The translations under genes and the position numbers were made by a program. Under the pieces are notes generated by a model. It ran no database searches and was not told the DNA's origin. It was given only the letters and a program-made list of their open reading frames with translations. A stretch of DNA of 64,000 nucleotides from Oligoflexia bacterium (lineage in GTDB: Bacteria > Bdellovibrionota > Bdellovibrionia > JABDDW01), in NCBI GenBank assembly GCA_016715815.1, contig JADJXN010000014.1:248001-312000 (forward strand), written 5' to 3'. Each line of letters starts with the position of its first letter. The first letter of the stretch is position 1. Positions 1 to 8,365 of this stretch are shown piece by piece.

Positions 1-389
1 TTGTTTTGTGTCATATAGGCTTCCATTTGGTCAAGCCACTTATTAATGATTTTAAATCTTCTTAGTTTAGAATCAGAGCCTAAATCAGGGTTTATGCAGT
101 TTAACCCAGGGGCTGGGAAAGGGTTTGGTTCATCAACAGAGTCAGGGCAGGTGGTAGTAACAGTGGAGTGAGACATATCTATAAAAAATGCCGCTCGCAT
201 AATACCTTCAAAAGGAACTGGTGGTTTTAAATATGTAGGCTTTGGGTTTTCTACAGAAAGAGATCTACTGTCTACAGATTTTGTAGCTTGCTTAAGCTTT
301 ACATCACCACAGTTTTGGTAAATAAAAACAAGTGCTACAAGTAGTGCTAAAATAGAGATGGTTTTTAAGTATTTTTTGCCCTTATTCAA
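1..389 (-). CDS. Partial lipoprotein with von Willebrand A-like start (N-terminal part)
   Basis: This reading frame is open to the window edge, so only the N-terminal ~129 residues are visible. I start it at the TTG at 389 because GAGG lies about 8 bases upstream and no ATG or usable GTG fits. The protein opens with basic residues, a hydrophobic stretch and then FIYQNCGD, which looks like a lipoprotein signal with Asn before the Cys. Around residue 66, FFIDMSHST resembles the DxSxS metal-site motif that begins a von Willebrand A domain. The lipoprotein call and the vWA call are both inference from short motifs; the rest of the gene lies outside the window. Confidence 0.55.
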   Translation of the reverse strand, partial: MNKGKKYLKTISILALLVALVFIYQNCGDVKLKQATKSVDSRSLSVENPKPTYLKPPVPFEGIMRAAFFIDMSHSTVTTTCPDSVDEPNPFPAPGLNCINPDLGSDSKLRRFKIINKWLDQMEAYMTQN

Positions 390-485
390 TGCCCACACCT
401 CGCCCTATTGTTTTATCGGCTTATGTGGGCATATTCTTTAGTCTGGAGTGATTAAAAAATATAAGTAATATTAAATACTTATATG

Positions 486-2624
486 TTAATCGGGTTTTTG
501 TTCTAAGCTCTTTGAGGACTTAACTTCTTCAGAGAGTTCAGTTTGAATGCGGGGGTCAATATCTCTGTCATACATTATGGATTGCATGTACAAAAATGAT
601 CTATAGATTTTAATTTTATCTGACTCTCCGTATTTCCATTCAAAATGTTTTTCACCTTTGGCAGTCATGTTAAGTCTTACATATAATAGTTCATGTAGTG
701 CATCTTTAGAAAGTAGACTAATAACAAAACCTGTTCCAAACTTTTCAAAAAACTCATTGCCTTTTAAATCCATAATGGCGGCAATTCTTTCGTTATCAAC
801 TTTTGTTTCATCAAAGGCAATCAAAAGCTTTGAAGATACAAATTTAATATCTTTTTCATACTTTGTAACAGGATCCTCTTGCCTAGTTAAAAATGGGGGT
901 TCACTACTTTCCCCTTGAGGGTAGGAGTTATAAAGATTCTCTACTGTTAGAGGTTCTTTTTGTTTTACATACTCTGTTAATAAACCTTGGATGTCAGGTT
1001 TGGGACCACCGAAACCTCCAAGTAAATTAATGGCATCTTTTTTAAATAAAAATCTTAAAACAACTGAGGCGTTTTTTCTGTCTTTGATTTGTGCCCAATC
1101 AGCTAGGGGAATTTTGTTAAATACTGCCTTTGGTAAAGAGCTTTCCATATATTTTAAAAAAGCAGCGTGGTCTTCAGCGTTGTAGTCTGTGTCAGTTAAT
1201 TCTAAATGAACACCTAAGCCTTGAAATTGGCAATCTTCATCATTTTCAAAATTAAGGGCACATAAAACATCTAAAGATTTAATGGTTGCGTTGTTAAATG
1301 TACCAAACCAGCCTTTATTCTTTTTTGAGCCTTCATAAAGTAAATGTTTAAAATATTTTAAATTATTTTGGTCATCTCTTTGGGTTATTCTATTGTCAGA
1401 ATATCTACTTCTTCCTTCTCTTGAAAAAATAGGTGAGGCTCCCCACTTATATGAAGTGGCATTGCTTAAGGAATCATTTTGAACTGCAATGTAGCGTGAA
1501 ATTCTAGGACAAAGAACATTCATTCCTGTTGGAGGAAGTCCATTAGGGCAGTTTTGAGCTAGGTGCTTATCTTGGTTATAAATTTCTTCAATTTTTCCAA
1601 GATGCATTTTTAAATATTTCTTTCCATCATTTAGGTCTTGCTCAAAGGGGTTTAATACATCAGCTCCTTCTTTAATAAGCTCAATATTAAGTTTTTTATC
1701 TTTTATGACATAAAACCTACTAAACAACTCATCATAAGCGTTTATGGCATCAGGATTATTTAAATCAAAAATATAATCCGCCATTAAAAGCCGATCCTTC
1801 ATATCTGGAAGATTAATCTGTGAGGCGCCAGTTTGTGTTCCTTCAAACAAAACAAGAGACCCAATTTTTTCGAATAAATTGTTAAGTGGGTCCCAACCAA
1901 AACTTGTGACTGTTGGTTGTACTTTAAGCTCTGCTTTTCCCTCAGGGCCTTTTGTTTTAACAGCAATAAGTTTTACTCTAACTCTGTTTTGACTTAGGCG
2001 AAATACGTGAACTAGAAGTTCGCCCTTATATATCCAAGATCCGCTTAAACTAGCGTTTAAAGCAGCATGAGAATAGCTTCCTCTAATTGGTGTGAAATCT
2101 ACTGCCAAATTTGCTTTCATTCCAAAAAAATCAAGCTCTTTTAAGCCTTCAAGGGCGGCCTTTGTATTAAATGGAATTCTTTTTGGGCCGTAAGGAGGAT
2201 ATTTTGAAACATTCCATGCATCTTCAAATTTATCAAACTGGCGGGCAAATTCTAACTCTACTCTTCCACCTGCACCAAGACTCATAAACTTGTCTAAAAA
2301 ATCTAAGGTTTTTTCTAAATCAACATCTGCTCCAAAAACATATTTTTCTACTCTTGTGTAATAATCATCTAAATATGAGGGCTTAATTTTATAGGGAGCA
2401 GAAAGCTCTAGGTTAAGGCCATTTTCAGAAGAATAATCTAGTACATCAAGATGAATGCTGTAGGTTGTTCTTTGAAGACGATCAAGTAATTTTTTGCCAA
2501 GATCAAAATCGACCGCCTCTTGCTCAAACTGAGTAGCGGAGTTTTTGTCCAAGCCTTCTATTAAATCTGCATGAGATACAGAAAATTGAAAAACAAAAGT
2601 AAGAAGAATTAAAAAATGTAACAA
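486..2624 (-). CDS. Large secreted protein of unknown function
   Basis: A 712-residue protein with a clear N-terminal Sec signal peptide (MLHFLILLTFVFQFSVSHA, cleavage expected after SHA). The start is a TTG preceded by GGGAGG at normal spacing. I do not recognise a domain. The mature chain is hydrophilic without further membrane segments, so it is probably periplasmic or exported. It contains a small Cys cluster (around residues 355-370 and 455-465) that could form disulfides. It lies on the same strand as the SthA-like gene upstream and the partial lipoprotein downstream, but with gaps of roughly 80-100 bases that do not prove an operon. Confidence 0.75.
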   Translation of the reverse strand: MLHFLILLTFVFQFSVSHADLIEGLDKNSATQFEQEAVDFDLGKKLLDRLQRTTYSIHLDVLDYSSENGLNLELSAPYKIKPSYLDDYYTRVEKYVFGADVDLEKTLDFLDKFMSLGAGGRVELEFARQFDKFEDAWNVSKYPPYGPKRIPFNTKAALEGLKELDFFGMKANLAVDFTPIRGSYSHAALNASLSGSWIYKGELLVHVFRLSQNRVRVKLIAVKTKGPEGKAELKVQPTVTSFGWDPLNNLFEKIGSLVLFEGTQTGASQINLPDMKDRLLMADYIFDLNNPDAINAYDELFSRFYVIKDKKLNIELIKEGADVLNPFEQDLNDGKKYLKMHLGKIEEIYNQDKHLAQNCPNGLPPTGMNVLCPRISRYIAVQNDSLSNATSYKWGASPIFSREGRSRYSDNRITQRDDQNNLKYFKHLLYEGSKKNKGWFGTFNNATIKSLDVLCALNFENDEDCQFQGLGVHLELTDTDYNAEDHAAFLKYMESSLPKAVFNKIPLADWAQIKDRKNASVVLRFLFKKDAINLLGGFGGPKPDIQGLLTEYVKQKEPLTVENLYNSYPQGESSEPPFLTRQEDPVTKYEKDIKFVSSKLLIAFDETKVDNERIAAIMDLKGNEFFEKFGTGFVISLLSKDALHELLYVRLNMTAKGEKHFEWKYGESDKIKIYRSFLYMQSIMYDRDIDPRIQTELSEEVKSSKSLEQKPD

Positions 2625-2706
2625 GGACTACCTCCCGTGGAATACTTGAAAGTGAGTCTTTCTTACTATGGCATTCTGTGCTTTTCAAGGTACAGTTTTA
2701 GAAAAA

Positions 2707-4113
2707 TTAAAATTCCATGGAGTTCTTTTTAAAGGTTTTGTTAAGGCCATTAAAAGCTGCAATTTTATAGGTCTCTGCAAGGGTGGGGTAGTTGAAAATA
2801 TTTCTTACAAGGGTTTTAATGTCTCCATTGAGAGTCATGACCATTTGACCTAAATGCACAAGCTCTGCAGCTGAATTACCAATAATATGAATGCCATAAA
2901 TTTTTAAGCTCTCAGGGCAAAAGCAAATCTTTAATAACCCTCCGGAATCAGCAATGATTTGCCCACGAGCAGATTCTTTATATTCAGCTCTGCCAACGTC
3001 AAATTTAACACCTTCTTTGGTTAATTCTTCTTCGGTTTTACCAATGCTACTTATCTCTGGAATGGTGTAAATTCCGTATGGGAATATTTCTGGAAAGTCC
3101 GCATGGGGAATATTAAAGGCATGGCAGGCAGAGAGTCTGCCCTGTTCAAAGCTTGAAGAGGCTAAAGAGGGAAAGCCAATGACATCACCAACAGCGTAGA
3201 TATTGTTAACAGAGGTTAGGTAATTTTTATCTACCTTGATGTGATCTCTTTCGTCGGTTTGAATGTTTATATTGCCAAGATTCATATTTTGGATCTGGGG
3301 GGTTCTTCCCATAGCATAAAGTAAAGTATCTGATTTTATACTAAGGCCTGATTTAAGCTTTGTTTCTATAGCGCTTTTTGTTTTTTTAATTTCAGCCACT
3401 TCTTCGTTAAGATGAATTTTGCAGCCCTGATAGATGAGAGATTTTTTTAAAAATTCTGTTATTTCTTTATCAATAAAAGGTAAAAGCTCATTTTTTTTAT
3501 CTATTAAGTGTACCTGTGTTCCAAGGGCAGAAAACATACTTGCATACTCGCAGCCAATAACCCCGCCACCCACAACTGTTAAAACCTCTGGTATTTCTGT
3601 AAGTGTTAAGATGCTATCGCTGTCGCAAATTTTTTTATCATCAAAGGGGATATGCTTTGGTCTAAGTGGTTTTGAACCTGTGGCAATGAGAAAAAATTTT
3701 GATTCTAAAACAATTTCTCCACCCTCTGAGGTATGAACTGAAATCTTATGTTTATCAATAAAGCTTGCAAAACCATTGTAGACACTAATTCCATTTGACC
3801 TAATTTGTTCTTGAATAAGCTCATTTTCTTTTGATGTTACATTGTTTTTTCTAGATAAAAGCTCCTGCATACTCACTTTTTTACGTGTTGCTTTTCTTGT
3901 TAGATCCGTTCCTGAAAGGCGGAATGTAAAAATATTATAAATACTTTCTCTTAAAGATTTAGATGGAAGTGTTCCTGTGTGAATGCAAGCTCCACCAAAA
4001 ACGCTTTCTTTTTCTATTAGCGCTACTTTTTTGCCGCATTTAGCGGCAGTAATTGCGCCTCTTTGGCCTGCGGGACCTGAGCCAATGACAATAAGATCAT
4101 ACATATCAAACAC
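2707..4113 (-). CDS. sthA: Soluble pyridine nucleotide transhydrogenase (Si-specific)
   Basis: A flavoprotein of the pyridine nucleotide-disulfide oxidoreductase superfamily, expected to move hydride between NADPH and NAD+ in the cytoplasm. The N-terminal FAD motif is GSGPAG (residues 11-16), a second Rossmann motif GGGVIGCEYA lies near residue 180, and AVGDVIG near 310 is the second FAD contact. The usual redox-active CxxxxC is reduced to one cysteine, CIHTGTLPSK at residue 43. The same change (CTHWGTIPSK) defines E. coli SthA and separates it from lipoamide dehydrogenase. Length 468 residues matches the family. The frame opens at a GTG (4113), but the ATG at 4104 (MYDLIVIG) is an equally good start. 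Confidence 0.85.
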   Translation of the reverse strand: MFDMYDLIVIGSGPAGQRGAITAAKCGKKVALIEKESVFGGACIHTGTLPSKSLRESIYNIFTFRLSGTDLTRKATRKKVSMQELLSRKNNVTSKENELIQEQIRSNGISVYNGFASFIDKHKISVHTSEGGEIVLESKFFLIATGSKPLRPKHIPFDDKKICDSDSILTLTEIPEVLTVVGGGVIGCEYASMFSALGTQVHLIDKKNELLPFIDKEITEFLKKSLIYQGCKIHLNEEVAEIKKTKSAIETKLKSGLSIKSDTLLYAMGRTPQIQNMNLGNINIQTDERDHIKVDKNYLTSVNNIYAVGDVIGFPSLASSSFEQGRLSACHAFNIPHADFPEIFPYGIYTIPEISSIGKTEEELTKEGVKFDVGRAEYKESARGQIIADSGGLLKICFCPESLKIYGIHIIGNSAAELVHLGQMVMTLNGDIKTLVRNIFNYPTLAETYKIAAFNGLNKTFKKNSMEF

Positions 4114-4173
4114 TTGTCGTCAGTATGCTATATTATCTGTAGAGTTATTCAAAGTTGTGTGACGCAGGGCTGT

Positions 4174-4194
4174 TACCAAAATGGGGGGCGTACC
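4174..4194. repeat. Dispersed repeat family A, copy 1
   Basis: The 21 bases TACCAAAATGGGGGGCGTAC plus C match the core of the repeats at 46486-46522 and 48405-48441. Here the copy stands between two divergent genes (sthA and lemA) instead of after a stop codon, and lacks the outer TAGCAATAGCGCG arm. A TTGACA hexamer that could be the lemA -35 box follows directly at 4197-4202. Confidence 0.7.
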
Positions 4195-4224
4195 TGTTGA
4201 CAGACATAAGCCTAGTTGTGAAAC

Positions 4225-4265
4225 TACAAGAAAAGCCTAAGCCGGCCAGAGCCGCGGGCTAGACA
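4225..4265 (+). promoter_or_regulatory. Structured 5' leader of the lemA operon
   Basis: Immediately before the lemA ribosome binding site the RNA can fold as a nested hairpin. AGCC at 4234-4237 pairs with GGCT at 4257-4260. Inside it GGC (4244-4246) pairs with GCC (4251-4253) around a CAGA loop. The flanking AAGAAAAGCCTAA and CGGGCTA blocks recur in the leader of the secreted-protein gene at 47915. The inner stem sequence differs between the two copies but still pairs. I match it to no riboswitch class I know. Confidence 0.45.
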
Positions 4266-4279
4266 CAGGAGACTTTAAA

Positions 4280-4861
4280 ATGCGAATTTTACTTGGAGTT
4301 TTAGCTATAGTTGTTGCGATTGGATTTATGTTTGCAGGTTCCTACAATGGTCTTGTTACAAAACAAGAAAATGTAAATGAAAAATGGAGCCAAGTTCAAA
4401 ACGACTATCAAAGGCGCGCTGATCTAATTCCTAACTTAGTAAATACAGTAAAAGGTGTTTCAAAATTTGAAAGAGAAACTTTAACAGCAGTGGTGGAAGC
4501 ACGTGCCAAAGTAGGCAGTATGCAAATTGATAAAAATATTTTAAATGACCCAACTGCCTTTAAAAAATTTGAAGCCATTCAAGGGGAGCTTAGCTCCGCT
4601 CTTTCAAGGCTCATGGTTGTGGTAGAAAAATATCCTGAACTAAAATCAACAACCAATTTTTTAAATCTTCAATCTCAGTTAGAAGGAACAGAAAATAGAA
4701 TTACTGTTGCAAGGCGAGATTTTAATATTTCAGTTAAAGAATACAACACCTCTGTAAGGCGTGTTCCTACAAGTATTGTTGCAACTGTTACAGGCTTTAA
4801 AGAAAAGCCGTATTTTGAAGCAGTTCAGGGAAGTGAAAAAGCTCCGGAAGTAAGTTTCTAA
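4280..4861 (+). CDS. lemA: LemA family membrane protein
   Basis: A 193-residue LemA-family protein. It has an N-terminal membrane anchor (residues 3-22), a short outside loop and then the conserved LemA start, NGLVTKQENVNEKWSQVQND followed by the YQRRADLIPNLV block. The rest is predicted helical coiled coil, as in LemA. An AGGAG site lies 8 bases upstream of the ATG. The stop codon overlaps the start of the next TPM-domain gene (TAATG), and a second TPM gene follows. LemA plus TPM/YgcG genes is a widespread conserved operon of the cell envelope, but the molecular role of LemA is not settled. Confidence 0.88.
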   Translation: MRILLGVLAIVVAIGFMFAGSYNGLVTKQENVNEKWSQVQNDYQRRADLIPNLVNTVKGVSKFERETLTAVVEARAKVGSMQIDKNILNDPTAFKKFEAIQGELSSALSRLMVVVEKYPELKSTTNFLNLQSQLEGTENRITVARRDFNISVKEYNTSVRRVPTSIVATVTGFKEKPYFEAVQGSEKAPEVSF

Positions 4862-5307
4862 TGTTATTTAAAAAAACATTTCTAACCAAACATGAAAGTA
4901 CCCAGCTTTCAAAACGTATTGATGAGTTTGAGTCAAAAACGGGCTGCGAGCTTGTAATACATATTAGAAAAAAGTTGGGGGCTGAGCCTTTAATAGAAGC
5001 TGAAAAATTATTTCATAAATTTAATTTGCACAAAACAAAACACAATGCTGCTATTTTTGTGGTTGTAAGTACGCAGGATAGGGAATATGCGGTTTGGGTA
5101 GATAAGAATGTAATGCTTAAAACTAAGCATGATGTATGGCGTAAAGCTGGCGGTATAATTGAGGAAAAATTAAAACAAAACCAACGTCTTGCAGCTTTTT
5201 TACAACTCATAGATTTTATTGAGCCGATACTTGAAAAAATTCAACCAAATGAACTTAAAAAAATTGAAAAAAGTTTATCTAATGAATTAATTGAGGAAGA
5301 TTCATGA
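4861..5307 (+). CDS. TPM-domain protein, cytosolic type
   Basis: 148 residues with the TPM_phosphatase fold signature: LTKHESTQLSKRIDEFESKT, then GCELVIHI, then NAAIFVVVSTQDREYAVWVD. There is no signal peptide or obvious membrane helix. It overlaps lemA by one base at its start and the next TPM gene by four bases at its end (ATGA), so the three genes are very likely co-translated. In lemA operons a second, shorter TPM protein commonly accompanies the YgcG-like one. Its activity is not established. Confidence 0.8.
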   Translation: MLFKKTFLTKHESTQLSKRIDEFESKTGCELVIHIRKKLGAEPLIEAEKLFHKFNLHKTKHNAAIFVVVSTQDREYAVWVDKNVMLKTKHDVWRKAGGIIEEKLKQNQRLAAFLQLIDFIEPILEKIQPNELKKIEKSLSNELIEEDS

Positions 5308-6044
5308 AGAATTTTTTATTTATTTTTCTTATTTTATTTTCCTCAAATATTTTTGCGCAAAAGGCACTTCCGCCTCCACCCAAAACTTTTATTTATGATG
5401 AAGCAAATATTTTTAGCACTGTTGAGTTTAGTGATTTAAATGCAAAACTTGAGGATTTTGAAAGGAAAACCGGCGGGCAAATAGTGATTGCAGTTTTTAA
5501 AACTCTGAGTGAAGAAAATTTTGAAGACTATACAAACCGCTTGTTTCGTCACTGGGGAATAGGACAAAAAGATAAAAATAATGGAGTGCTAGTTGCAGTT
5601 TCTTTAGGTGATAGGGCTTATAGAACAGAAGTGGGCTATGGTTTTGAGGGTGTTTTGACAGACGTATTAACGGCAAATTTACAAAGAGAAATTTTAGTTC
5701 CTGCTTTTAGAGAGGGTAAGTTTTTTCAAGGCTTTTCCATTCTTGTTGATGAGTACACACACACCATTTTATCAAATGGTGAGTATGTTTCAAAATATCA
5801 GGGGAGAAGCTATAAGGGGAATATTTTTAGACTTGTTTTATTTTTTATTATCTTAGGTATATTTTTTGTTCCTCTATTTTTAGATTTTCAAACTGTATAC
5901 TCTTCTTCTTCGCGTCGAAGAAATCGCTGGTGGAACACTGGCAATGGCTGGGGTGGTGGTGGCAGTTGGGGAGGCGGCTCAGGTGGCGGTTTCTCTGGTG
6001 GTGGAGGATTTAGTGGCGGCGGCGGCTCAAGTGGAAAATGGTGA
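5304..6044 (+). CDS. YgcG-like TPM-domain membrane protein
   Basis: 246 residues: a signal peptide (ending NIFAQ), a periplasmic TPM domain (residues ~30-155, with FIYDEANIFS, GGQIVIAVFKTL, DKNNGVLVAVSLGDRAYRTE and VGYGFEGVLTD), a membrane helix (~172-190) and a tail of glycine-rich GGGGSWGGG-type repeats ending SSGKW. This is the standard YgcG architecture found beside LemA. The start overlaps the preceding gene in ATGA. The glycine tail is encoded by a repetitive GGTGGCGGC-rich stretch, and the downstream Hsp33-like frame begins inside it. Confidence 0.85.
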   Translation: MKNFLFIFLILFSSNIFAQKALPPPPKTFIYDEANIFSTVEFSDLNAKLEDFERKTGGQIVIAVFKTLSEENFEDYTNRLFRHWGIGQKDKNNGVLVAVSLGDRAYRTEVGYGFEGVLTDVLTANLQREILVPAFREGKFFQGFSILVDEYTHTILSNGEYVSKYQGRSYKGNIFRLVLFFIILGIFFVPLFLDFQTVYSSSSRRRNRWWNTGNGWGGGGSWGGGSGGGFSGGGGFSGGGGSSGKW

Positions 6045-6243
6045 TTCAGACCAAAGCCAAGACCAGTGTCACTGTACTTTGGAAAGAGTGAAAACTGCCA
6101 TTGTCTTAATGGGTCCAGAAGAAATAAAAATTTTAATATCTGAGGGTGTTGCAGCACAGGCTCAATGTGAGTTTTGTGGACGTAAGTATGAAGTTGAAAT
6201 TAATGAGCTAAAAAAGCTTCTCATAAGATCAGAAAAATCATAA
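6031..6243 (+). CDS. Stand-alone Hsp33-type zinc/redox-switch domain
   Basis: A short frame overlapping the 3' end of the TPM gene encodes about 70 residues: CHC at residues 13-15, then TLERVKTAIVLMGPEEI, then CEFCGRKYEV with Cys at 46 and 49. This CxC...CxxC layout, with the intervening helix, is the C-terminal zinc-binding redox switch of Hsp33 (HslO). The N-terminal chaperone domain (~230 residues in the family) is absent. The frame stays open upstream to 5944, but that part is only the glycine-repeat DNA read out of frame. I therefore place the start at the GTG at 6031, without a convincing ribosome binding site. It could be a remnant or a small functional redox sensor. Confidence 0.6.
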   Translation: MENGDSDQSQDQCHCTLERVKTAIVLMGPEEIKILISEGVAAQAQCEFCGRKYEVEINELKKLLIRSEKS

Positions 6244-6262
6244 TAAATTCCGAAGAGTAGGC

Positions 6263-8365
6263 ATGAATTTTTACATCAGAAAAATCCTGCAAGGGCTTGG
6301 TTTTAGCCTGTCCGGAATTTTATTAAGTATTCTTTGGTACAAGTTTGATTTGTCTCGTTCAAAAATTGATTCTAGTGAAAACAAAAAAATTGTTGCCGTT
6401 CTTGGTGAAACAAAAAATGAGGTTCAAAAAAAACAGGTGAGCCGTGTTATTTGGCAGCGTGTAGATGAAGAAGAACCGTTGCATGCAGGCGAGGCCGTTA
6501 GAACGGCTTCTGATTCAGAAGCTAAAATTGTTTTTAACTCTGGCGCACAAATTCAAATGGATCCTGATAGTGTTGTTGTTATTGAAGAGTCAGGAAATAA
6601 ACTCAGTCTTGATTTTATTAAAGGAAATTTATTTTTTAAGGGCGGTGGAAAAGAGTCTCAGCTCGCGTTAAAATCTGGAAATACAAGTATTGATCTACAA
6701 AACTCTGAGGCAGCACTAAATAAATCTCAAGATGGAAAAGCGCTGGATGTACAAGTTTTAAGTGGAACAGCTCAACTTAGTCAAAACGGAAAAAGTGTAA
6801 CTTTGGATAGAGATAAGGCTGGTGTAATTGACGATAGGGGCTTAAGTGTTGCAGAAAAATTTATAAAAATTAAGTCGCCCCAGGCATTTTCAAAAATTTA
6901 TATTCAAATAGCAAAAAAGGAACCAGTGCTTTTTGAGTGGGAAAAGCTGCCCCCAAATTTTGATATTTATTTAGAGATTGGTTCAAAAAGAGAAAACCTT
7001 TCAAGAATGTACCCTAAAGTTTCTGCTAATTTGGGTATGATGGCTATGCAGCTAAAGCTTGGCAATTATTTTTGGCGTCTTGTTGCTATTGATAATAAAG
7101 ATCCATCTAAAACATATTTTACTTCTGTAAATAAAATTTCGATTTTAGCTGAAGTTCCACCAAAATTAATTCAGCCTGTAGATGAAAGTATCGCAACCTT
7201 ATCTGCTCAAACTCAAACGCTTTTATTGAGATGGGCAAATCCCTCAAAACTTGAAAAGCTTCATATAGAAATATCTAAAGATCCGAAATTTTCAAAAAAT
7301 ATTTATAGTGAAATTGTTGCTGACACAGGTATTCACGAGGCACCACTTACTGAAGAGGGGATTTATTATTGGCGAATAGCTGGCTTTAGAAGTGGAACTT
7401 CAAAGGAAGTTGTAAGTCAAGCTCATAAGTTTGTATTAAAAACAAAGCTTGAACTTGTTCCTCCGAAATTAAAAGAGCCAAGCAGTAATTTTAGAGCACA
7501 AGTTGAAAGCATTCGAGCTGGGCTTGTGTTTTTAAAGTGGGATCCAGTTTTAGGCTTTAATGAATTTCACGTTCGAATATTCCAAGGGGAGAAAATTGCT
7601 CATGAGCAAAAGGTTAATGATGTAAAGCAAGTTAGATTTAATATTGAAAAGCCAGGTCAATACAAGTGGGCCGTTTATACGATAGATGCACAGGGAAAAG
7701 CCTCTAATATTTCAGAGCAAAGAATTATAATTGTAGATGAATTGCCACAACTTTTGTGGTTAGATTCTAAACAGCAAGATCAATATTTTTATTTAACAGA
7801 AAAGCCTCAGCTTCGTGTTTTGTTAAAGCCAATTGATAAAATTAAAAATTATAAAATTACCTATGCAAAAGATGGTGATGCTAAATCAGAAAAGACATTA
7901 ACTGTAGCAAATCCTGATAAGATTTTTGATGTGCCAACTGATGGCTTATATAAAGTATTTGTTGAGGCCCTAAATGACAAATCTCAGGTGGTTGCTAAAT
8001 CATTTACCAAAGATATTGTTGTTCAAGCTTTGCCGCTTTTGCCGCCACCTGAATTTTCTGAAACCACAGCCAATGTAATACAGGCTAGCAAGCGTGGCAC
8101 TGCTAATATTAGCTTCAGCACTGTTGGAGGCGCTAAAAGCTATTTTATAAATTTTAAAAGCGCGGCAGGTAAAATATTAAAACAAGAAAAAGTAACAAGT
8201 ACTAGCCCAACACTAAGTAAGTTATTGCCTGGTAGTTACAAAATTAGTGTCTCTTCAGTTGATGTGCATGGGCGGCCTGGCCCCTCTGGAGAAGAGAAAA
8301 CCCTCAATGTTCCAGCGGTGAGTGATTCTAAAGCTCCAAAATTAAAAAGGCTAAGGGTAAAATGA
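6263..8365 (+). CDS. FecR-domain protein with fibronectin/Ig-like repeats
   Basis: 700 residues. One N-terminal membrane helix (residues ~8-27) is followed by a FecR domain (about 40-190; GEAVRTASDSEAKIVFNSGA and a later VLSGTAQLSQNG block). A long chain of beta-sandwich modules follows, each starting with a Pro-Pro-rich linker and containing LLRWANP, FLKWDP or similar W-strand motifs. FecR domains in this setting are thought to sense or anchor extracellular structures; here there is no adjacent sigma factor. The next gene begins inside its stop codon (ATGA) and carries more of the same modules, so the pair probably acts together at the cell surface or in the periplasm. Confidence 0.8.
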   Translation: MNFYIRKILQGLGFSLSGILLSILWYKFDLSRSKIDSSENKKIVAVLGETKNEVQKKQVSRVIWQRVDEEEPLHAGEAVRTASDSEAKIVFNSGAQIQMDPDSVVVIEESGNKLSLDFIKGNLFFKGGGKESQLALKSGNTSIDLQNSEAALNKSQDGKALDVQVLSGTAQLSQNGKSVTLDRDKAGVIDDRGLSVAEKFIKIKSPQAFSKIYIQIAKKEPVLFEWEKLPPNFDIYLEIGSKRENLSRMYPKVSANLGMMAMQLKLGNYFWRLVAIDNKDPSKTYFTSVNKISILAEVPPKLIQPVDESIATLSAQTQTLLLRWANPSKLEKLHIEISKDPKFSKNIYSEIVADTGIHEAPLTEEGIYYWRIAGFRSGTSKEVVSQAHKFVLKTKLELVPPKLKEPSSNFRAQVESIRAGLVFLKWDPVLGFNEFHVRIFQGEKIAHEQKVNDVKQVRFNIEKPGQYKWAVYTIDAQGKASNISEQRIIIVDELPQLLWLDSKQQDQYFYLTEKPQLRVLLKPIDKIKNYKITYAKDGDAKSEKTLTVANPDKIFDVPTDGLYKVFVEALNDKSQVVAKSFTKDIVVQALPLLPPPEFSETTANVIQASKRGTANISFSTVGGAKSYFINFKSAAGKILKQEKVTSTSPTLSKLLPGSYKISVSSVDVHGRPGPSGEEKTLNVPAVSDSKAPKLKRLRVK

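Noticed and set aside
2668..2853. Short forward frame at the 3' end of sthA
   Set aside because: It lies almost wholly antisense to sthA and has no signal or domain.
5888..6157. Reverse-strand frame rich in Pro (PPPPEPPPQLPPPP)
   Set aside because: It is the antisense of the glycine-rich tail of the YgcG-like gene and has no independent support.
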